A stretch of 64,000 nt of DNA, taken from the NCBI RefSeq assembly GCF_024679245.1, contig NC_090178.1, forward strand, positions 28,739,955 to 28,803,954. The letters run 5' to 3'. The stretch is from Pseudorasbora parva. Lineage: Eukaryota > Chordata > Actinopteri > Cypriniformes > Gobionidae. A program made the translations under genes and the position numbers. Positions 35,419-48,317 of this stretch are shown piece by piece (the stretch's first letter is position 1; each line of letters opens with the position of its first letter). Below the pieces are notes generated by a model. That model saw only the letters and a list, made by a program, of their open reading frames with translations, searched no databases and had not been told where the DNA came from.

Positions 35419-36683
35419 CACTGTAAAAATAAAAAAAAATGAGGAAATTTGTGCAAATTGATCATTTCATATTGGCCCAATAAATTACTTTCAAATAAGT
35501 ATCCCCATGCAAAAAGATGCATTGTACTAATCATAGCTTAAGGTCATCACTCAAAATTAAAATTGTATATTCATCGAACATATTTAATTGTGCTCAGTAA
35601 ATCTATGAAGTTGAAGTGAAAAATCCATTTTGGATGAACAAGTCAAACCCTATGTCCGAGAAACTGTATACATATGCACAAAATGCGCCAGAGGAAAACC
35701 GTTAGTGTGGACTGTGGAGAATGGAGATTTCAAATGTGGATGTGCGATAACCAGCCTGTGCTGAAGACCGAGACAAACATTCCCAAGAGAATAGAGATAT
35801 TCATCGTCACAAGACGTTGGTGAGTATTGAGCACAGAAATTATTCTCCAGCGTTGCTTTAAGACCCGATATGAAGTTTAAAAGAGATTTTGTAGAATCAC
35901 GAATTCATGCATTCATTGGTTTCATGAGGGCGTTCTCTGTTACCACATTATCTAATGGTAGCCAGATGTCTTATTTCACTCATGTCTTAAAATAATATGT
36001 AATAAGTAAATTAAGTCATTTGTGTGATACTGCATGTGCGCCATGCGACCGTTGAACAGGGTGACAGATTGCCGTCGGCCTCTTACAGGGCTTATTGCCT
36101 TTTAATGTCAAACACGTCAAGTTTGTTTCTTATTCGTCAATTCATTCGTCTCATCCTTATTATATAATGTAGTAACGCCAGATGTGACTTTGTCATTTTT
36201 TATTTTAAATTGCAGATTTTTAACATATGCAGTGCTGCGTTTTCTTCACTACACTAATGCCTCCTGTTAGAAGACTTCTTGAATGTATTCAGAATTTTTT
36301 CCTTATCGTCCATATCACCAAATATCATGTGCTGGAATTGACTTCTTAACAAAATAATGTGATAAACTGTCAACCATGTTGTCAACTATATTTACGTATT
36401 TAGTAATTTTTTGTATTTTGGGACAGTGAGAAATACACAATTGTTACTACAATTTAAAATATTTAATTGGACCAACCTCATAGTTTCACTTTAAAACATT
36501 TCTCCAATTTAAATTTTTTAGATGTGATTTAGAATTAGATGTGACTGATCACATCTAAAAATTGAAGCTGGGCAAATTTAATTTCGGTGAATTAAATTGT
36601 ATCAATTTACAGAAAATAAATTGGCCAAATGAAAAATTCACTAGAAAATTTTAAATTGGAGAGGCCTAAATCTTTTTACAGTG
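35419..36683. mobile_element. Possible non-autonomous DNA element with CACTGTAAAAA ends
   Basis: Begins CACTGTAAAAATAAAA and ends TTTTTACAGTG, so 10 to 12 terminal bases are inverted. Subterminal segments are also related (attggcccaataaatt and aataaattggccaaat). No convincing target duplication, no coding. An internal short inverted repeat (TTTTTAGATGTGA ... TCACATCTAAAAA) sits near 36517-36560. Confidence 0.5.
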
Positions 36684-37109
36684 TTGGTAAAATATTTATA
36701 TCTGCATATAATAGATTAACCTAAAAGTTATACAGTCAAGACCAGATGTCTTTTTTTTTTTGACAATATTTACCAGCTTTCCATGTTTCCACTGTTATAC
36801 AGTAGGGACTAATATTGCGTATCTCCTTAACGAGTACAGAAGCAAAGAAGCAGAAAAGAGCAATATCATACACAAAAAAATTTCAGGCCTGTCCAATTCA
36901 GTGACCGATCATCACATCTAAATTTTTCAATTGACCAAATTGAATTTCTGTGAATTGAATTTTATCAATTGTGCTAACAGTTTGTTAACATGGGCTCAAT
37001 TAGGAATAATATGTTGAGCCAATGGAAAAAAATACTTTTATGCAGACTATAACTGTAACGCACACAGTGGAGGAGAATAACAGTCAACTAGGCCTACTTT
37101 GAATATTAA

Positions 37110-37980
37110 AGGGTTACTTCAGCGATTAGCATATGGCTTTGTATCAGTAGAACCCCTGGAGTATATTCAAATAATTGTGCTTTCCCCCTCTCATATCCCC
37201 CTGAGACAAGAGATTTATACATTTTATTTCTGGAAAAATGCGTCCTATGATGCAAATTGATGATATTTGCATCATAGGAGGAATGTTGTCACACACTTCA
37301 GCAATGCCGTATGTTTACCAGCCGCTGCCTTCTCAGATTGGATTGGCTGTATTAAAACGCCGCGCTCCGTTGAGTTTGGAAAGTTTTTGTAATCATCAGA
37401 ATATCTCTTCTCCTGTCTGTGAAAATGTCCAGATTTTTAAATCTTCTTGTGGACACACAATTTAGGTGGAGTTTATTCAACTTGCTATAGTACATTGAAA
37501 ATATACACAACCGGAAATAATTGAGATGTATTTTAAAACGGAAATGCGTCACGTAGCTCAGTGCAAGTAGTCCATTGAGAATGAAAGGGGCAAAGTCACT
37601 ATAGCTTCCAGTAACAGCCGTCAACGCGTTCATGAGAGAGTCGTGTAGTGTAAGCTTAGGTGAGCTCTCACAGTTCAAATAAATAGGGCAGAGCAACAAA
37701 CACAAGCACCTCCAACATTTCTCTTTAAAAATTCTCGTTTTAGACTTCTCTGTCTTTCTGTATCCTTTGCGCTTCCGTGTTCATCAATATGACATGCGGT
37801 GGGTTAGAGTTCACTCTTCCGTCAGAACTAGACTCGCGTACAGACTCGTGTTAAAAAACACATCACTTCACTTCAGAAGGCCTTTATTAACCCCTGGAGC
37901 AGTGTGGATTACTTTTATAATGGACGGCTTTTGGGCTTTTTTTTTTTTTTACCATTCACTCCCATTTTAAGGCATGGATA
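37110..37980 (+). repeat. TTAA-flanked cyprinid repeat, left end only
   Basis: TTAA at 37106-37109 is followed by AGGGTTACTTCAGCGATTAG and the familiar body atatggctttgtatcagtag. It fades into diverged sequence near 37980 without an identifiable right end, so it is probably 3'-truncated. Confidence 0.55.
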
Positions 37981-37999
37981 TTTGTTTAATATAACTCTG

Positions 38000-39460
38000 A
38001 TTGTGTTTGATTGAAAGAAGAAAGGCATATACACCATATATAGCATATAAATATATGGTGTATATGGGCATATAAACTGACCATTTATGCAGACAATGTA
38101 TGCGGTCATGTTATGTAAATGCTTTAACCCGTTTTTCTTTATCAGAGACATAAATGGCTTGAGCATAAACAAGCCGACGCAGCTATATTTTTGCCAATGC
38201 ACTCAAATTCGCCAGCATGTAAACACCTTAACTTGTTTATTGAAGTATGCATGTCTGCCTATGACAGGAAAGCGTCCTTACTGAGGATTTAAGCACATCT
38301 AGCCTGAGCAAGTGTTTCGCTATAGGGGAAAATATATTGCATCATTGCAACTCTTTCTTGTCCCAAGAAATTATAAAAACATGTCTTAATCTCGTGCTGA
38401 AGTAGAAGTAGTACAGTCAAAATGGCAAATCCATAATTGCATGAGGAGAATGAGTCCAAACAAGTTTCCAGCTGACATTTTGGAATATTGGGTTTTTAAC
38501 ACTTTAGTTTAACATCAACTCACACAATGATGATACTTGCAGTACACCAATGATTACACTTTGGTGTCACTACCAGGGAATAACCTGATAATAAAGTCTT
38601 TAATAAAGTCTTGTAAAGATGGTACACATGTAAATGTACCCATTGATTTTTATTGTTTGAAAAAAAGCACAATCTTCATTAAACTGTTTTTTTTTTTTTG
38701 GTCACAGTTATGGTCAACACCGTTATAGTGCAACATCCCGATAAGAACGATGCCAACAGCTCCGTGCCCCTCCTACCCCCCCAAAAAACCCACAACAAAT
38801 GGACAACAGAATGCTCAAGACATGAGATAGACTGTATTCACAAACACTGGCTGGATCTGGGGCCATATGCATTGACAGCTCGTGATCATTATGGCTGAGC
38901 CCATGGCTGCACTGACTGTGAGAATGCTCCCCTTTACTGCACGGCTGTAAACACAGCTCGTAAAATGCTTCGCATGCACCGTGATGACCGACGCTATCGA
39001 AAGCACTTTAGCTGACAAACGACCACGTCATCCATCAACCTTCCACACGGGCGCAGATCCTTGTCACAATAACAAAACCCATGCTGCACTGCACAAAAAC
39101 ATTACTACACTATTTAGATACTACGAGTATGTTGAACGTATTTTACGGAGACGCTGCTGTATCAATATAAAGAAGTGAGTTTAATCTAGTCCCACTCCAA
39201 GATTTCTTCCTCAAGAGTAATCTTAAATCACAAGACAATAGCCGTTTTATCTTGCTCCTTTACCAGATTTTCACCCTCAATCTCAGCAGACTAAGAAAAA
39301 ACAAGCTGTTTCCCCTAATTCTCTCATCAGCATTAAACAACATGTGGCTTATTATGCCCTTTCCATTCTGTAAAGTGTTTGTATCACGTCATAAAAATGT
39401 AAACAGAAAATACTAAAACATTGTGCAAACCTCTCCACCAGTTGGTGAAACCTTCACATC
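38000..39460. other. Region without recognised gene or repeat
   Basis: A local imperfect palindrome near 38026-38064 (tatacaccatata...tatatggtgtata) is the only structure seen. Short open frames here have no support. Confidence 0.5.
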
Positions 39461-39464
39461 TTCA

Positions 39465-39665
39465 GCAACTTGGTTGGTAAACTGAGTAGCCAAGAAGTTG
39501 CAGCCGATAAGTAAAAGGTTGTAGGTTTGAATCCCACAAGGAGCAATTTATGAACTATTATCATTGTGCCCTTGGGCAAGACACTTAACCTTAGGTTGCT
39601 CCAGGGGGATTTTCCTTGTATTAAGTCTTCTCTTTGGATAAAAGTGTCAAGTAAATGATAAAATA
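39465..39665 (+). repeat. tRNA-derived SINE
   Basis: The head resembles a tRNA (tgagtagccaagaagttgca, then B-box GGTTTGAATCCC). The body acaaggagcaatttatg, gtgcccttgggcaagacact and gttgctccagggggat and the tail tttggataaaagtgtcaagt match a widespread tRNA-headed fish SINE. The A-box region is degraded, so it is probably not transcribed. Confidence 0.75.
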
Positions 39666-40474
39666 GCAAAAGTGCTTCCAGCATTTTTTTCTTTCAAATA
39701 CAACACTGTTAGGCCCTGACAGAGGTCTATGAGAAAGAGTACAGTAAATACACTCCTGGGGACTCGTCTCCAAAGCTTCACATTTCTGCAATACACAAAA
39801 CGCATTTCTCATTTGGCTTGATTCCCATCTTTTTCAAATTTAGTTCTAACACAATATAATTCATGATATGTTTGAGAAAAGAAATTTAGCTGTTCCAAAA
39901 CGCAGTGATCTGCCTTGCAGTCTACATAGGCACCTCCGTGCACCGTACAAATAGCGTTCCTCAAACACTGAGCATGGGAGACTCAAATTGATTTCAATAC
40001 GGGCAGCGTGAGTGGAGTGATTGAATAATCTAATTTGGCTGTTGACCTTTAATATGACATGCTACACTCCATCCGAATGTATTTTAAACAGAACTGGCTA
40101 ATTATTTTATAATTGTTAGATGAGCAGCTTTAATGACTTTTAATATTTAAAAGACAACATAGAATATTTGTACTTTTAAAAAAAAAAATTGTCACACCAC
40201 TAGACCATTTAAAAAATTTATAAAGGTGCCCTGGAATGAAAAATTGAATTAACCATGGCGTAGTTAAATAACAAGAGTTCAGTACATGGACATCAGATAC
40301 AGTCTTAAACACCATTATTTCCTCCTTAGTAAATATTGTTTGTGAAAAAACACCCCAGAAAAACAGGCGATTTTCAGGCGAATGTCAACTGTGACGCAAT
40401 CGCTGGGGATCATTAATATGTACGCCCCCAACATTTGTATATGGCAGCGCATGCGTCACGCGAGGATAGTGAAA

Positions 40475-40706
40475 ATGGCAGATCATGGAAATAGATGTTA
40501 TGTTCCAGGCTGTGCAGGGGACGTGGGGACTTCCCACTGAACAAAACTGTCAACAGGCGTGTTTATCTATAACCAGAAACTGCAAAAAATTAATTAAAAG
40601 TTGTTCGTTTGCTCAGCCCATTTCACCACGGACAGTTTTTCTAACCTGGACAATAGCAGGCTTCACTCAGCGTCTGATACTGGAGAAGCGGCAATTCAAA
40701 CTATAT
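40475..40706 (+). pseudogene. THAP domain relic
   Basis: The ATG at 40475 gives MADHGNRCYVPGCAGDVGTS, with a THAP-like C-x4-C, then a stop. In another frame near 40600-40690 VCSAHFTTDSFSNLDNSR (C-x2-H) and EAAIQTI (an AVPTI-like end) appear. Frameshifts and a stop separate the pieces, so the Zn site is no longer encoded in one frame. Confidence 0.6.
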
Positions 40707-41168
40707 TGACTGTCAGACAGAATTATAATTTAGTCTATAGGCTATTTTCATCAACAATACATAACTGAGGATCTAACGTTTACCATGGCAATTTTGTAAT
40801 GCTTAAATATCGCTCATTTGATCCTTCTAGCTAACGTCATCACCACCACTTTAGTTGAAACAGTAGTAATTTGACAAGGCATTGGCAATTTGTAAAATAA
40901 AAAAATAAAAAAACATATTTGTGCACTAATGTTACCCAGTTCGCTGTTTAGAGTTTGTGATTCAAAGTGAAGAAGCTATCATTGTAAAAAATCAAACGGT
41001 GACACATTACAGTGATTAAAATGTTTTTAAAGTGCTAAAAACAAAGTTGTGACTGCTGACATATATATGTTAACATGTAAAGTTAATGTTATATGCTAGT
41101 TCACATGTAGGCTGAAGTTATAGTATTGACGTTACGTTCAGGTCTTACTGAAAATAAAGACTAAACTC

Positions 41169-41278
41169 ACCATTCAAAAGTGTCCATTTCCAATCTCAAA
41201 ACAATTGGTTGTTCCTCAAAATCTTTATCTTTGTCAGAAACAGGATCAAACATAAGGTTGGATGCATAATCTCTCCAT
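41169..41278 (-). pseudogene. QPY...FDPVSD acidic exon of second transposon ORF, frameshifted
   Basis: The ATG at 41278 reads MERLCIQPYV, then a frameshift, then FDPVSDKDKDFEEQ and LRLEMDTFEW before a donor (TGG|gtgagt). IQPYV-FDPVSD corresponds to IQPYIYDPESD in the element at 5779-7246. The shared motif across two otherwise diverged elements supports a real coding exon. Family identity (P2X7-type cytoplasmic domain) is an inference. Confidence 0.45.
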
Positions 41279-41682
41279 GATTGACAGTATACTGTAAATG
41301 TGTTCTGTCATAGAAATGAGACGACAGTGAAACAGCCAATCAGAGCCAAACTCAACATTAATATTCATGACTCTTCCAAATAAGGCAAAAACAGATCATT
41401 AAATCGTAGGGAAAATATCTGGGGTTGTAAATGGACCTATAAAACCATATCTGGACAATTTGAACCCTTAAATAAGTCACATACCCTTTCAGAGAACAAT
41501 TTAACATATTGTTTCAACTCATTCTAGGGCATCTTTAAAAACATTACAATAAACCTTAATAAAAAGTAAGCAAATATGTACTTTATCTTAGAAATCAACT
41601 TATTTTACCTTAAATCTTGATATTGATTAAAAGGTTCACATTATAAACATCATGCATCAACCACCCAATAAGGTTAAATATA

Positions 41683-41900
41683 CACTGAACAAAATTATAA
41701 ATGCAACACTTTGGATTCTCAAAGATCTATGTACACAAAAGGCCTATTTCTATCAAATTTTGTTCACAAATCTGTCTAAATCTGAGCACCTCCTTGCCGA
41801 GATAATCCATCAACCTCACAGGTGTGTGTGGTACATCAAGATGCTGATTAGACAGCATGATTATTGCACAGGTGTGTGCACAATAAAAGGCCACTCTAAA
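41683..41900 (+). mobile_element. Tc1/mariner-like 5' end, truncated
   Basis: Begins tatACACTGAACAAAATTATAAA and continues tacacaaaaggcctatttct and cagcatgattattgcacagg, the recognised 5' end of a fish Tc1-like family. It stops before the transposase; no right end follows. Confidence 0.65.
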
Positions 41901-41904
41901 ATGT

Positions 41905-42575
41905 GCAGTTTTACTGTAGTGGGGTTTTACTGTAACATATAGACACTTAACATTTAATTTTATTAGATGATTTAATTGCATTTCAAAGATTTTACTTTCA
42001 ATAAAACATTTGCAACTGTTTCAGTGTTTCACAAAGCCTCGGTCTGTCCATCACTACTGTAAGCATGTAAGATATGCTGCTGACATGCATAGACAGACAT
42101 AGGGCCTACATCCTGTAGCAGATCTAGGCAGATAGATCTGCAGAAGGTGGATGGTTCAGGACTGCTCCTGGACTAGTGTAAAGCAAAAACTGAACCATAC
42201 TATTTATAAGCTGAGAAAACTCTCTTTAGCAGAATCAGCAAAGGCCAATCAGCTTGAGCCATTACTTTATGTAGTAATGGTGAGATGGCTTGTGAGAGCT
42301 ACGATTTTATCCGTCAAATCTTCATTAACCGACAGAAGCTTCAATGTAAACAAGCTAGCCGGACCCTTCAACCACTGCACTCACATTCTTTGCATCTCCA
42401 TACAATGTAAAAAAAATATGGACGTAGTGTCCGTGACGTAAGGTGCAGTTTTGAAGTGTAAAATAGAGACGAGCTGACCATTGCCATCTTGGCAACGCGT
42501 CATCACGCATCATGGCCGGATAACAGAACATGGGAAAAGAGGTGGGGTGTAGGCGGAGCTGAGGTGACGAGATGA
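41905..42575. other. Region without recognised gene
   Basis: Unclassified sequence between the Tc1 fragment and the TTA-flanked MITE. Nothing supported. Confidence 0.5.
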
Positions 42576-42578
42576 TTA

Positions 42579-43420
42579 AAGCCTAGTTCACACTGCCCGA
42601 TTTTTGCCCCGATTTTGAGTTGCCAACAGGTTTTGTGAAATCGCCGACAAATGCTCGAGATCATAGGCAAATCGGTGCTCGTGCACACGAGTGACAAACA
42701 CGCAGTGTAAATAATCAAAGACACAATCAGAGAGAATCGCCGATGAGTCGCCGACGCCGGTGAGATATTTGGCATGCTAAATCTGGACCTGTCTGCGATT
42801 CCAACTCCTGCTGTGTGAACTGCGTTCTGACCGAGAATTACATCGGCGATGACCGACAGCCAATGAGAGAGTGAGATACAGGGCAGCGGGAGGTTCAAGG
42901 AGGAGTTATAGAGCAGAATTTCAGTATTTTAATATATATATTTATAATTCTATCAAACAGAAACAAAGGCCAAACATTTGCACATCCAGCCACAGCAGCA
43001 GCAGCACATTACAAAATCGTTTATTTACCTCAAACTGTCTTTGCAGAACATAATCCTGGCTCCCTCTGTCTCTCCAACAATTTCTTCCGCCATAATCTTT
43101 TTTCTTTTTCTCCACAAATCAGCGCACATAAAATTTGAAGCAAACTTTGTGCAGTTTATCATTTTTAATAACAATTCCAAGTTTTGTGCAAGAACTCCAG
43201 TCTGACGCACGTGTGATCTCGCATTTTTTACTTGTCAAATCGCATGTGTAGTTGGGAAACGTAGTTTGCGCACTGGAGAGAGTTGTCGGCGATTCTTCCT
43301 CTTGTTCAGTCATGCAGTGTGAACACAGCAGTGACTGAATGATGGACAGGGACCCTCAGACCGGGAATGATAGCTCAGTGACCTGACGAGTTTGAAAATC
43401 GTGCAGTCTGAACCAGGCTT
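42579..43420. mobile_element. MITE with CCTAGTTCACACTGC ends (PIF/Harbinger-like)
   Basis: The left end gcctagttcacactgcccga pairs with the right end, inverted gcctggttcagactgcacga. The flanking TTA and TAA triplets fit a three-base target. The body repeats 'cgccgacgccgg...' type blocks. No transposase. Confidence 0.55.
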
Positions 43421-44544
43421 AACAGGCAGCGGATAAATGGCTATCCACCTGTCAAACAAAGTGGACATGCCCTTAATTATGCAGAACTTTAAGGCTTTAT
43501 ATAATGTAAAAGAATGAGTTATAAAAAATTCACCCCCCTCACAGTTGTCATGAAGGGCAAAATTAGCCGTATAGACAAAACCCACAATTTGTACCAGGCT
43601 GTAAACATGTTTTTTTTTTCTGCTGTAAAGTTGGGCATTTTAACATGGGGCTCAATGAGATTCTGCTCCCTTTTGGAGCCTGTCCCTAATGGCCAGTCGA
43701 TGAATTGCAGTCTAAGTTACTTCCTTATTGGCTACAAAAGACACCGTGGGAGGTTGCCGCTTGCATGAAACGCATTTGAGTGGTGCATAGAACACAAAAC
43801 TGACGGGAGCCGCTGTGGTGGAGAGCAGTGACTTGATCTAAAACCTTCAGATGAAACACAGCTCGTAAGTTACCGAAAGCAAAACTACAAACAAAACCTC
43901 TTTGGCAGAGCTGCTCTCTCGCGCTGTATGTCGTGACAGACAACTAGTTGTCCAGTGAGCTTCCGTTCACACAGCATGGGTTTTCAGAGAATTCTTTAAT
44001 ACTTTAAAGAAAATGGATACTGTATGTAAATCAATTGGTCATACCCTCAGAATAAATCCTTAGAAATATTAATGGAGGTGAGCGCTAGTTTCGACAACAT
44101 CGAAAAATCATGTTAAATTACATGTTGTACAGACTTTGAAACCACAGTGCGCAAGCTTAGAATAAAAAGTCAGTTATTGTTCATTGGTGAGGATGGCCAC
44201 AAATAGATTATCACAAATAGATAAGGCTAGTTATCGTTCTTAATATTTGTTAACATCAAGGATGACAACGCTAACAATATTATTACAATATTGCAATTAT
44301 AACAACAGCCTTATTGTCACTGTCAATTATCACATTTTTCGAATCAGTGGCCTATTTAAATGCGATTGTCAATCCAGAAACTTTGCATTGTACTTAGCAG
44401 CATGAAAAACTTAACTTGTATTCAGATTGTGAATGGGTAATAAACAGCAAGCAAGAGAAGAGTCTTCCCTTTATAATCATTTAGGCGGACAATTTCTAGA
44501 GAGCAAGCTCAATGAATTCTAAACTCTCACAAAAACTCCTGTAA

Positions 44545-44842
44545 GGCCGCATGTACACCAAAGCGTTTTTAGCCAGCTGAAAACGCTAGGCGCTCTGCTG
44601 AAAACGCCTCGCTGTGAGCGATTGAGAGCGTTTTGGCAGGCAGCATTTTTTTCAGTTGAGACTCTCTGCTTGTTATGATACGGACGACCAGTAAAAAACG
44701 CTAAGTGCTCAGTGCTTGAGCGTGAAATACTCGCCCAGCACCTTGTTGCACTCCAGGCGTTCTAAAAACGTAGCGCTCCCATTGAAAACAATTGAAAACG
44801 GCAGCCAGCTGCATGAAAAAACGCTTTGGTGGACACACGGCC
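44545..44842. mobile_element. TAA-flanked MITE (PIF/Harbinger-like)
   Basis: TAA at 44542-44544 and 44843-44845 bound a 298-bp element starting GGCCGCATGTACACCAAAGC and ending with the near inverse (CGCTTTGGTGGACACACGGCC). Blocks rich in aaaacgct occur throughout. Three-base TAA duplication is the PIF/Harbinger signature. Confidence 0.75.
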
Positions 44843-44884
44843 TAAGAATAAAAAAAACAATAAAACTGTTATACAACGAGCTAA

Positions 44885-45180
44885 CCTTTTATTGGTTATA
44901 ATGAAAGAGTGTAACCCAGGCATCCTGGCCAAATTTGCCCACTGGCCCCTGTCAATCATGGCATCCTTATAATCCCCATATCCTGATTGGCTTCATCACT
45001 CTTTCTCCTCTCCACCAATCAGCTGGTGTGTGGTGAGCGTTCTGGCGCAATATGGCTGCCGTCATATCATCCAGGTGGGTGCTGCACATTGGTGGTGGTT
45101 GAGGAGATTCCCCCTTCTATGTAAAGCGCTTTGGGTGCCTAGAAAAGCGCTATATAAATGTAATGAATTATTATTATTAT
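44885..45180 (+). repeat. LINE (L2-type) 3' end
   Basis: The block ccactggcccctgtcaatca ... gtgtgtggtgagcgttctgg ... caatatggctgccgtc ... aaagcgctttgggtgcctag ending in (ATT)n is the 3' end shared by fish L2-type LINEs. Only the 3' part is present. Confidence 0.65.
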
Positions 45181-46715
45181 GTGCTCAACAGATATGACTG
45201 AAAGCGTTCATATCTGGTGCTCGGTTCTGCAGAAATGCTGGTACCATCAACTTTTTTAAAGTACCAAATGGTACCGGTAGCACCAGTATGTTTGACAACC
45301 CCATTCCCTACTGTATAGTATTCAAAAAACAGGTGTAAAGTACTCAGGTTACCTACTAATTCCAACAAAATTCTGGAGTGCGCATTTGATGGACATTTTA
45401 CAATCCCATTGAGGTCACAGGAAAAGAGTCATGAAAGGCACAAATGCAAAACCATAGGTCACATGTTGCCAAGCCAACATGGCGGGTCTGGATTTCATTC
45501 ATACTTCATACATTCATAGTACATAGAACAGATGCATAAAGTTCTTCATTAAATGAACCAACTCAGAATGCAATTTCGGACAGAGTAGGTTTTGGAATAG
45601 CATTTGTGTCTACGTCAAATAAACTAAATACCTAAATAGATGAAAAAAGAACAGCCAGTTGACAAAGACTTTTTTGGAGTCCTGAAATCTTACGAATCTT
45701 GATAATGGTCTTAAATAAAAACCATTCCACTTTCCTTCATTGTGACTTTAAACCAGCACAACATTCACTGTCAGAAATAGCAGGTCCTCGATGGCAGCCT
45801 CTTTCTCATTATCTCGTAATTTATTTCACTGATGAAGGCAGGAAGCGGAGATGTTTGAAACAGCAGCCACATCTGAACAAATAAACAAGAACAACATTAT
45901 AGAAAAAAACTCTCAGTGTGAATCATTTTTCTCAATTCATTCTGGAAAACCTGAGAGCTGAAATGAGAAATTTGTGAGCTGGCCTTTCCACACAGCCCTC
46001 TATGCAGCATTTTTGCTCACTTTCTCTCTCACACTCACTCACTCACATTTTCCCACTCTCCTTCTGCCTTCTGTTCAGAGGGCCTGAACTGCTTTAAAGG
46101 TTGAAGAACACTATGTTCTTGTGTAGCGTGCCAGCCGATCACACCGTGCTTCTGCTTCAAACATGCACATCGTGGTTATGCTGAAACGATTCAATTCAAC
46201 AAGCTCCTATGTCCCCATTCACAAAACAAAGAAACACCTATGAATCCTCTCATTCATAAATCAGCACCCTAATAACTTCCATTCACTAAAAACAACCCCC
46301 ATGGCCTCAATTAGCATAACAAGCTAAGCCAAAGACATTAATTTGCCCAATTTATCCATGCTGAGAAAACAAGTTTCCCGTCCATAAGGAAAGAACAATT
46401 TCACAATTTATTCTACAAAAAATAGATCCCCTGCAATTCATTCACTGCATTTACAAAAGAAAGATTCTCCTAATTCACCTTGCTTTTTTTAAAAAGAAAT
46501 CACAGGACTTCCTTACCCTCTATTTTTTAAAAACAGTCCCTCAAACAACATCATGCCATGTATCTGCCTCAAGCAGAGTGGAGCACGAGCGGAGTGGTTA
46601 TATTTTCTCCGGAGCGGTGAGAGCCTTTCTGAAGATTCCGCTCCACTCGCTCAGTCCGCTTGCTCATCCCACAATGACATTTGTGACAGGCAGGTTCGGA
46701 AATATGTGAAATAAA
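45181..46715. other. Region without recognised gene
   Basis: Contains a possible element end near 45230-45300 (palindromic ggtaccat and atggtacc), otherwise ordinary A+T-rich DNA. A G+C-rich patch near 46574-46660 (repeats of gagcggag) may be the end of another element, related to 52090-52220. Confidence 0.4.
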
Positions 46716-46790
46716 TAGGGTTCCCCCGAACTAAGGTTTTTTTCTAGTCATCGAGTAGATGTTTATTTAAGCCATTAGTTAACTAATCTC
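46716..46790. mobile_element. Left end of an outer hAT-like element
   Basis: TAGGGTTCCCCCGAACTAAG and ctagtcatcgagtag resemble the end of a fish hAT family. The element is split by the 46791-51102 insertion and continues beyond 51111 (aaatactagagcg); its right end was not located. Confidence 0.4.
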
Positions 46791-48317
46791 TAGTGTTGTA
46801 GTACTCGAGACCGGTCTTGGTCTTGAGACCGGTCTTAAGACCATTTTTTGAAGGTCTTGGTCTTGTCTCGGTCTCAGACCTAGAGGACTCAGGATTTTAA
46901 GACCAGTTAAGACCTCAACTGCAAGGATAATAACTAAATTGCTGGTGCATTGTCTGATTTAACATCATTAATGTGATTTGATGTAAAACTGTTTAAAATG
47001 CAATCAATAACTTTGCTGTAATGTGATTTATCTCAAAAGCAATGCAGCATTGTCTCAAACATGTATATAAATTACCAAAAAGTTCTGATATGTAGTTTTT
47101 TTTATATAGCATAGAATATAATTAAGCCATATCACAAGAGCCAGAGAGCTGTTTGCATGAATATAAGCGTGATAGCAAATGATATTGATTCATACAAAAG
47201 CTCAAAAAACAAGAATTTAATATTAAATGACAAATTTTAAACTGTATCTTTACTAATTTCGGCATTGTTTCGTTATTAAATGAATCAGCTGCTTTGAACA
47301 AATCGGTTGAATAAATGATTCTGTGAATATTAAATAATGTTAATGCTATAATGTTAAATTAATCTTAACATTATTTTTGAAGATGTAATTGTACTAATTC
47401 AGATGAAACTTCTGTGCCATTAATTTTATTGTCAGTGGTTAGACTGGTAACAGTGCTATAGTGTCTTATTATTCTAATTACATATACAGTGCCTTGCGAA
47501 AGTATTCGGCCCCGTTGAACTTTGTGACCTTTTGCCACATTTCAGGCTTCAAACATAAAGATATAAAACTGTGATTTTTTTGTGAAGAAGTAACAACAAG
47601 TGGGACAAAATCATGAAGTGGAATGAAATTTATTGGATATTGCAAACTTTTTAAACAAATCAAAAACTGAAAAATTGGGCGTGCAAAATTATTCGGCCCC
47701 TTTACTTTCAAGTGCAGCAAACTCTCTCCAGAAGTTCAGTGAGGATCTCTGAATGATCTAATGTTGACCTAAATGACTAATGATAATGATAAATAGAAAT
47801 AGAATCAACCTGTGAGTAATCAAGTCTCTGTATCAATGCACCTGCACTGTGATAGGCTCAGAGGTCCGTTTAAAGCGCAGAGAGCATCATGAAGAACAAG
47901 GAACACACCAGGCAGGTCCGAGATACTGTTGTGGAGAAGTTTAAAGTTGGATTTGGATACAAAAAGATTTCCCAAGTTTTAAACATCCCAAGGAGCACTG
48001 TGCAAGCGATAATATTGAAATGGAAGGAGTATCAGACCACTGCAAATCTACCAAGACCTGGCCGTCCCTCTAAACTTTCAGCTCATACAAGGAGAAGACT
48101 GATCAGAGATGCAGCCAAGAGGCCCATGATCACTCTGGATGAACTGCAGAGATCTACGGCTGAGGTGGGAGACTCTGTCCATAGGACAACAATCAGTCGT
48201 ATACTGCACAAATCTGGTCTTTATGGAAGAGTGGTAAGAAGAAAGCCATTTCTTAAAGATATCCATAAAAAGTGTCGTTTAAAGTTTGCCACAAGCCACC
48301 TGGGAGACACACCAAAA

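Larger units (their letters stand above)
40224..41534. mobile_element. Kolobok-like element with THAP and convergent second exon, degraded
   Basis: The left end AGGTGCCCTGGAATGA matches the inverted right end AGATGCCCTAGAATGAG. The flanks are ATAA (40220-40223) and TTAA (41535-41538), one change apart. A THAP relic lies near the left end on the plus strand and a QPY-type exon near the right end on the minus strand, the same convergent plan as 5779-7246. Confidence 0.65.
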
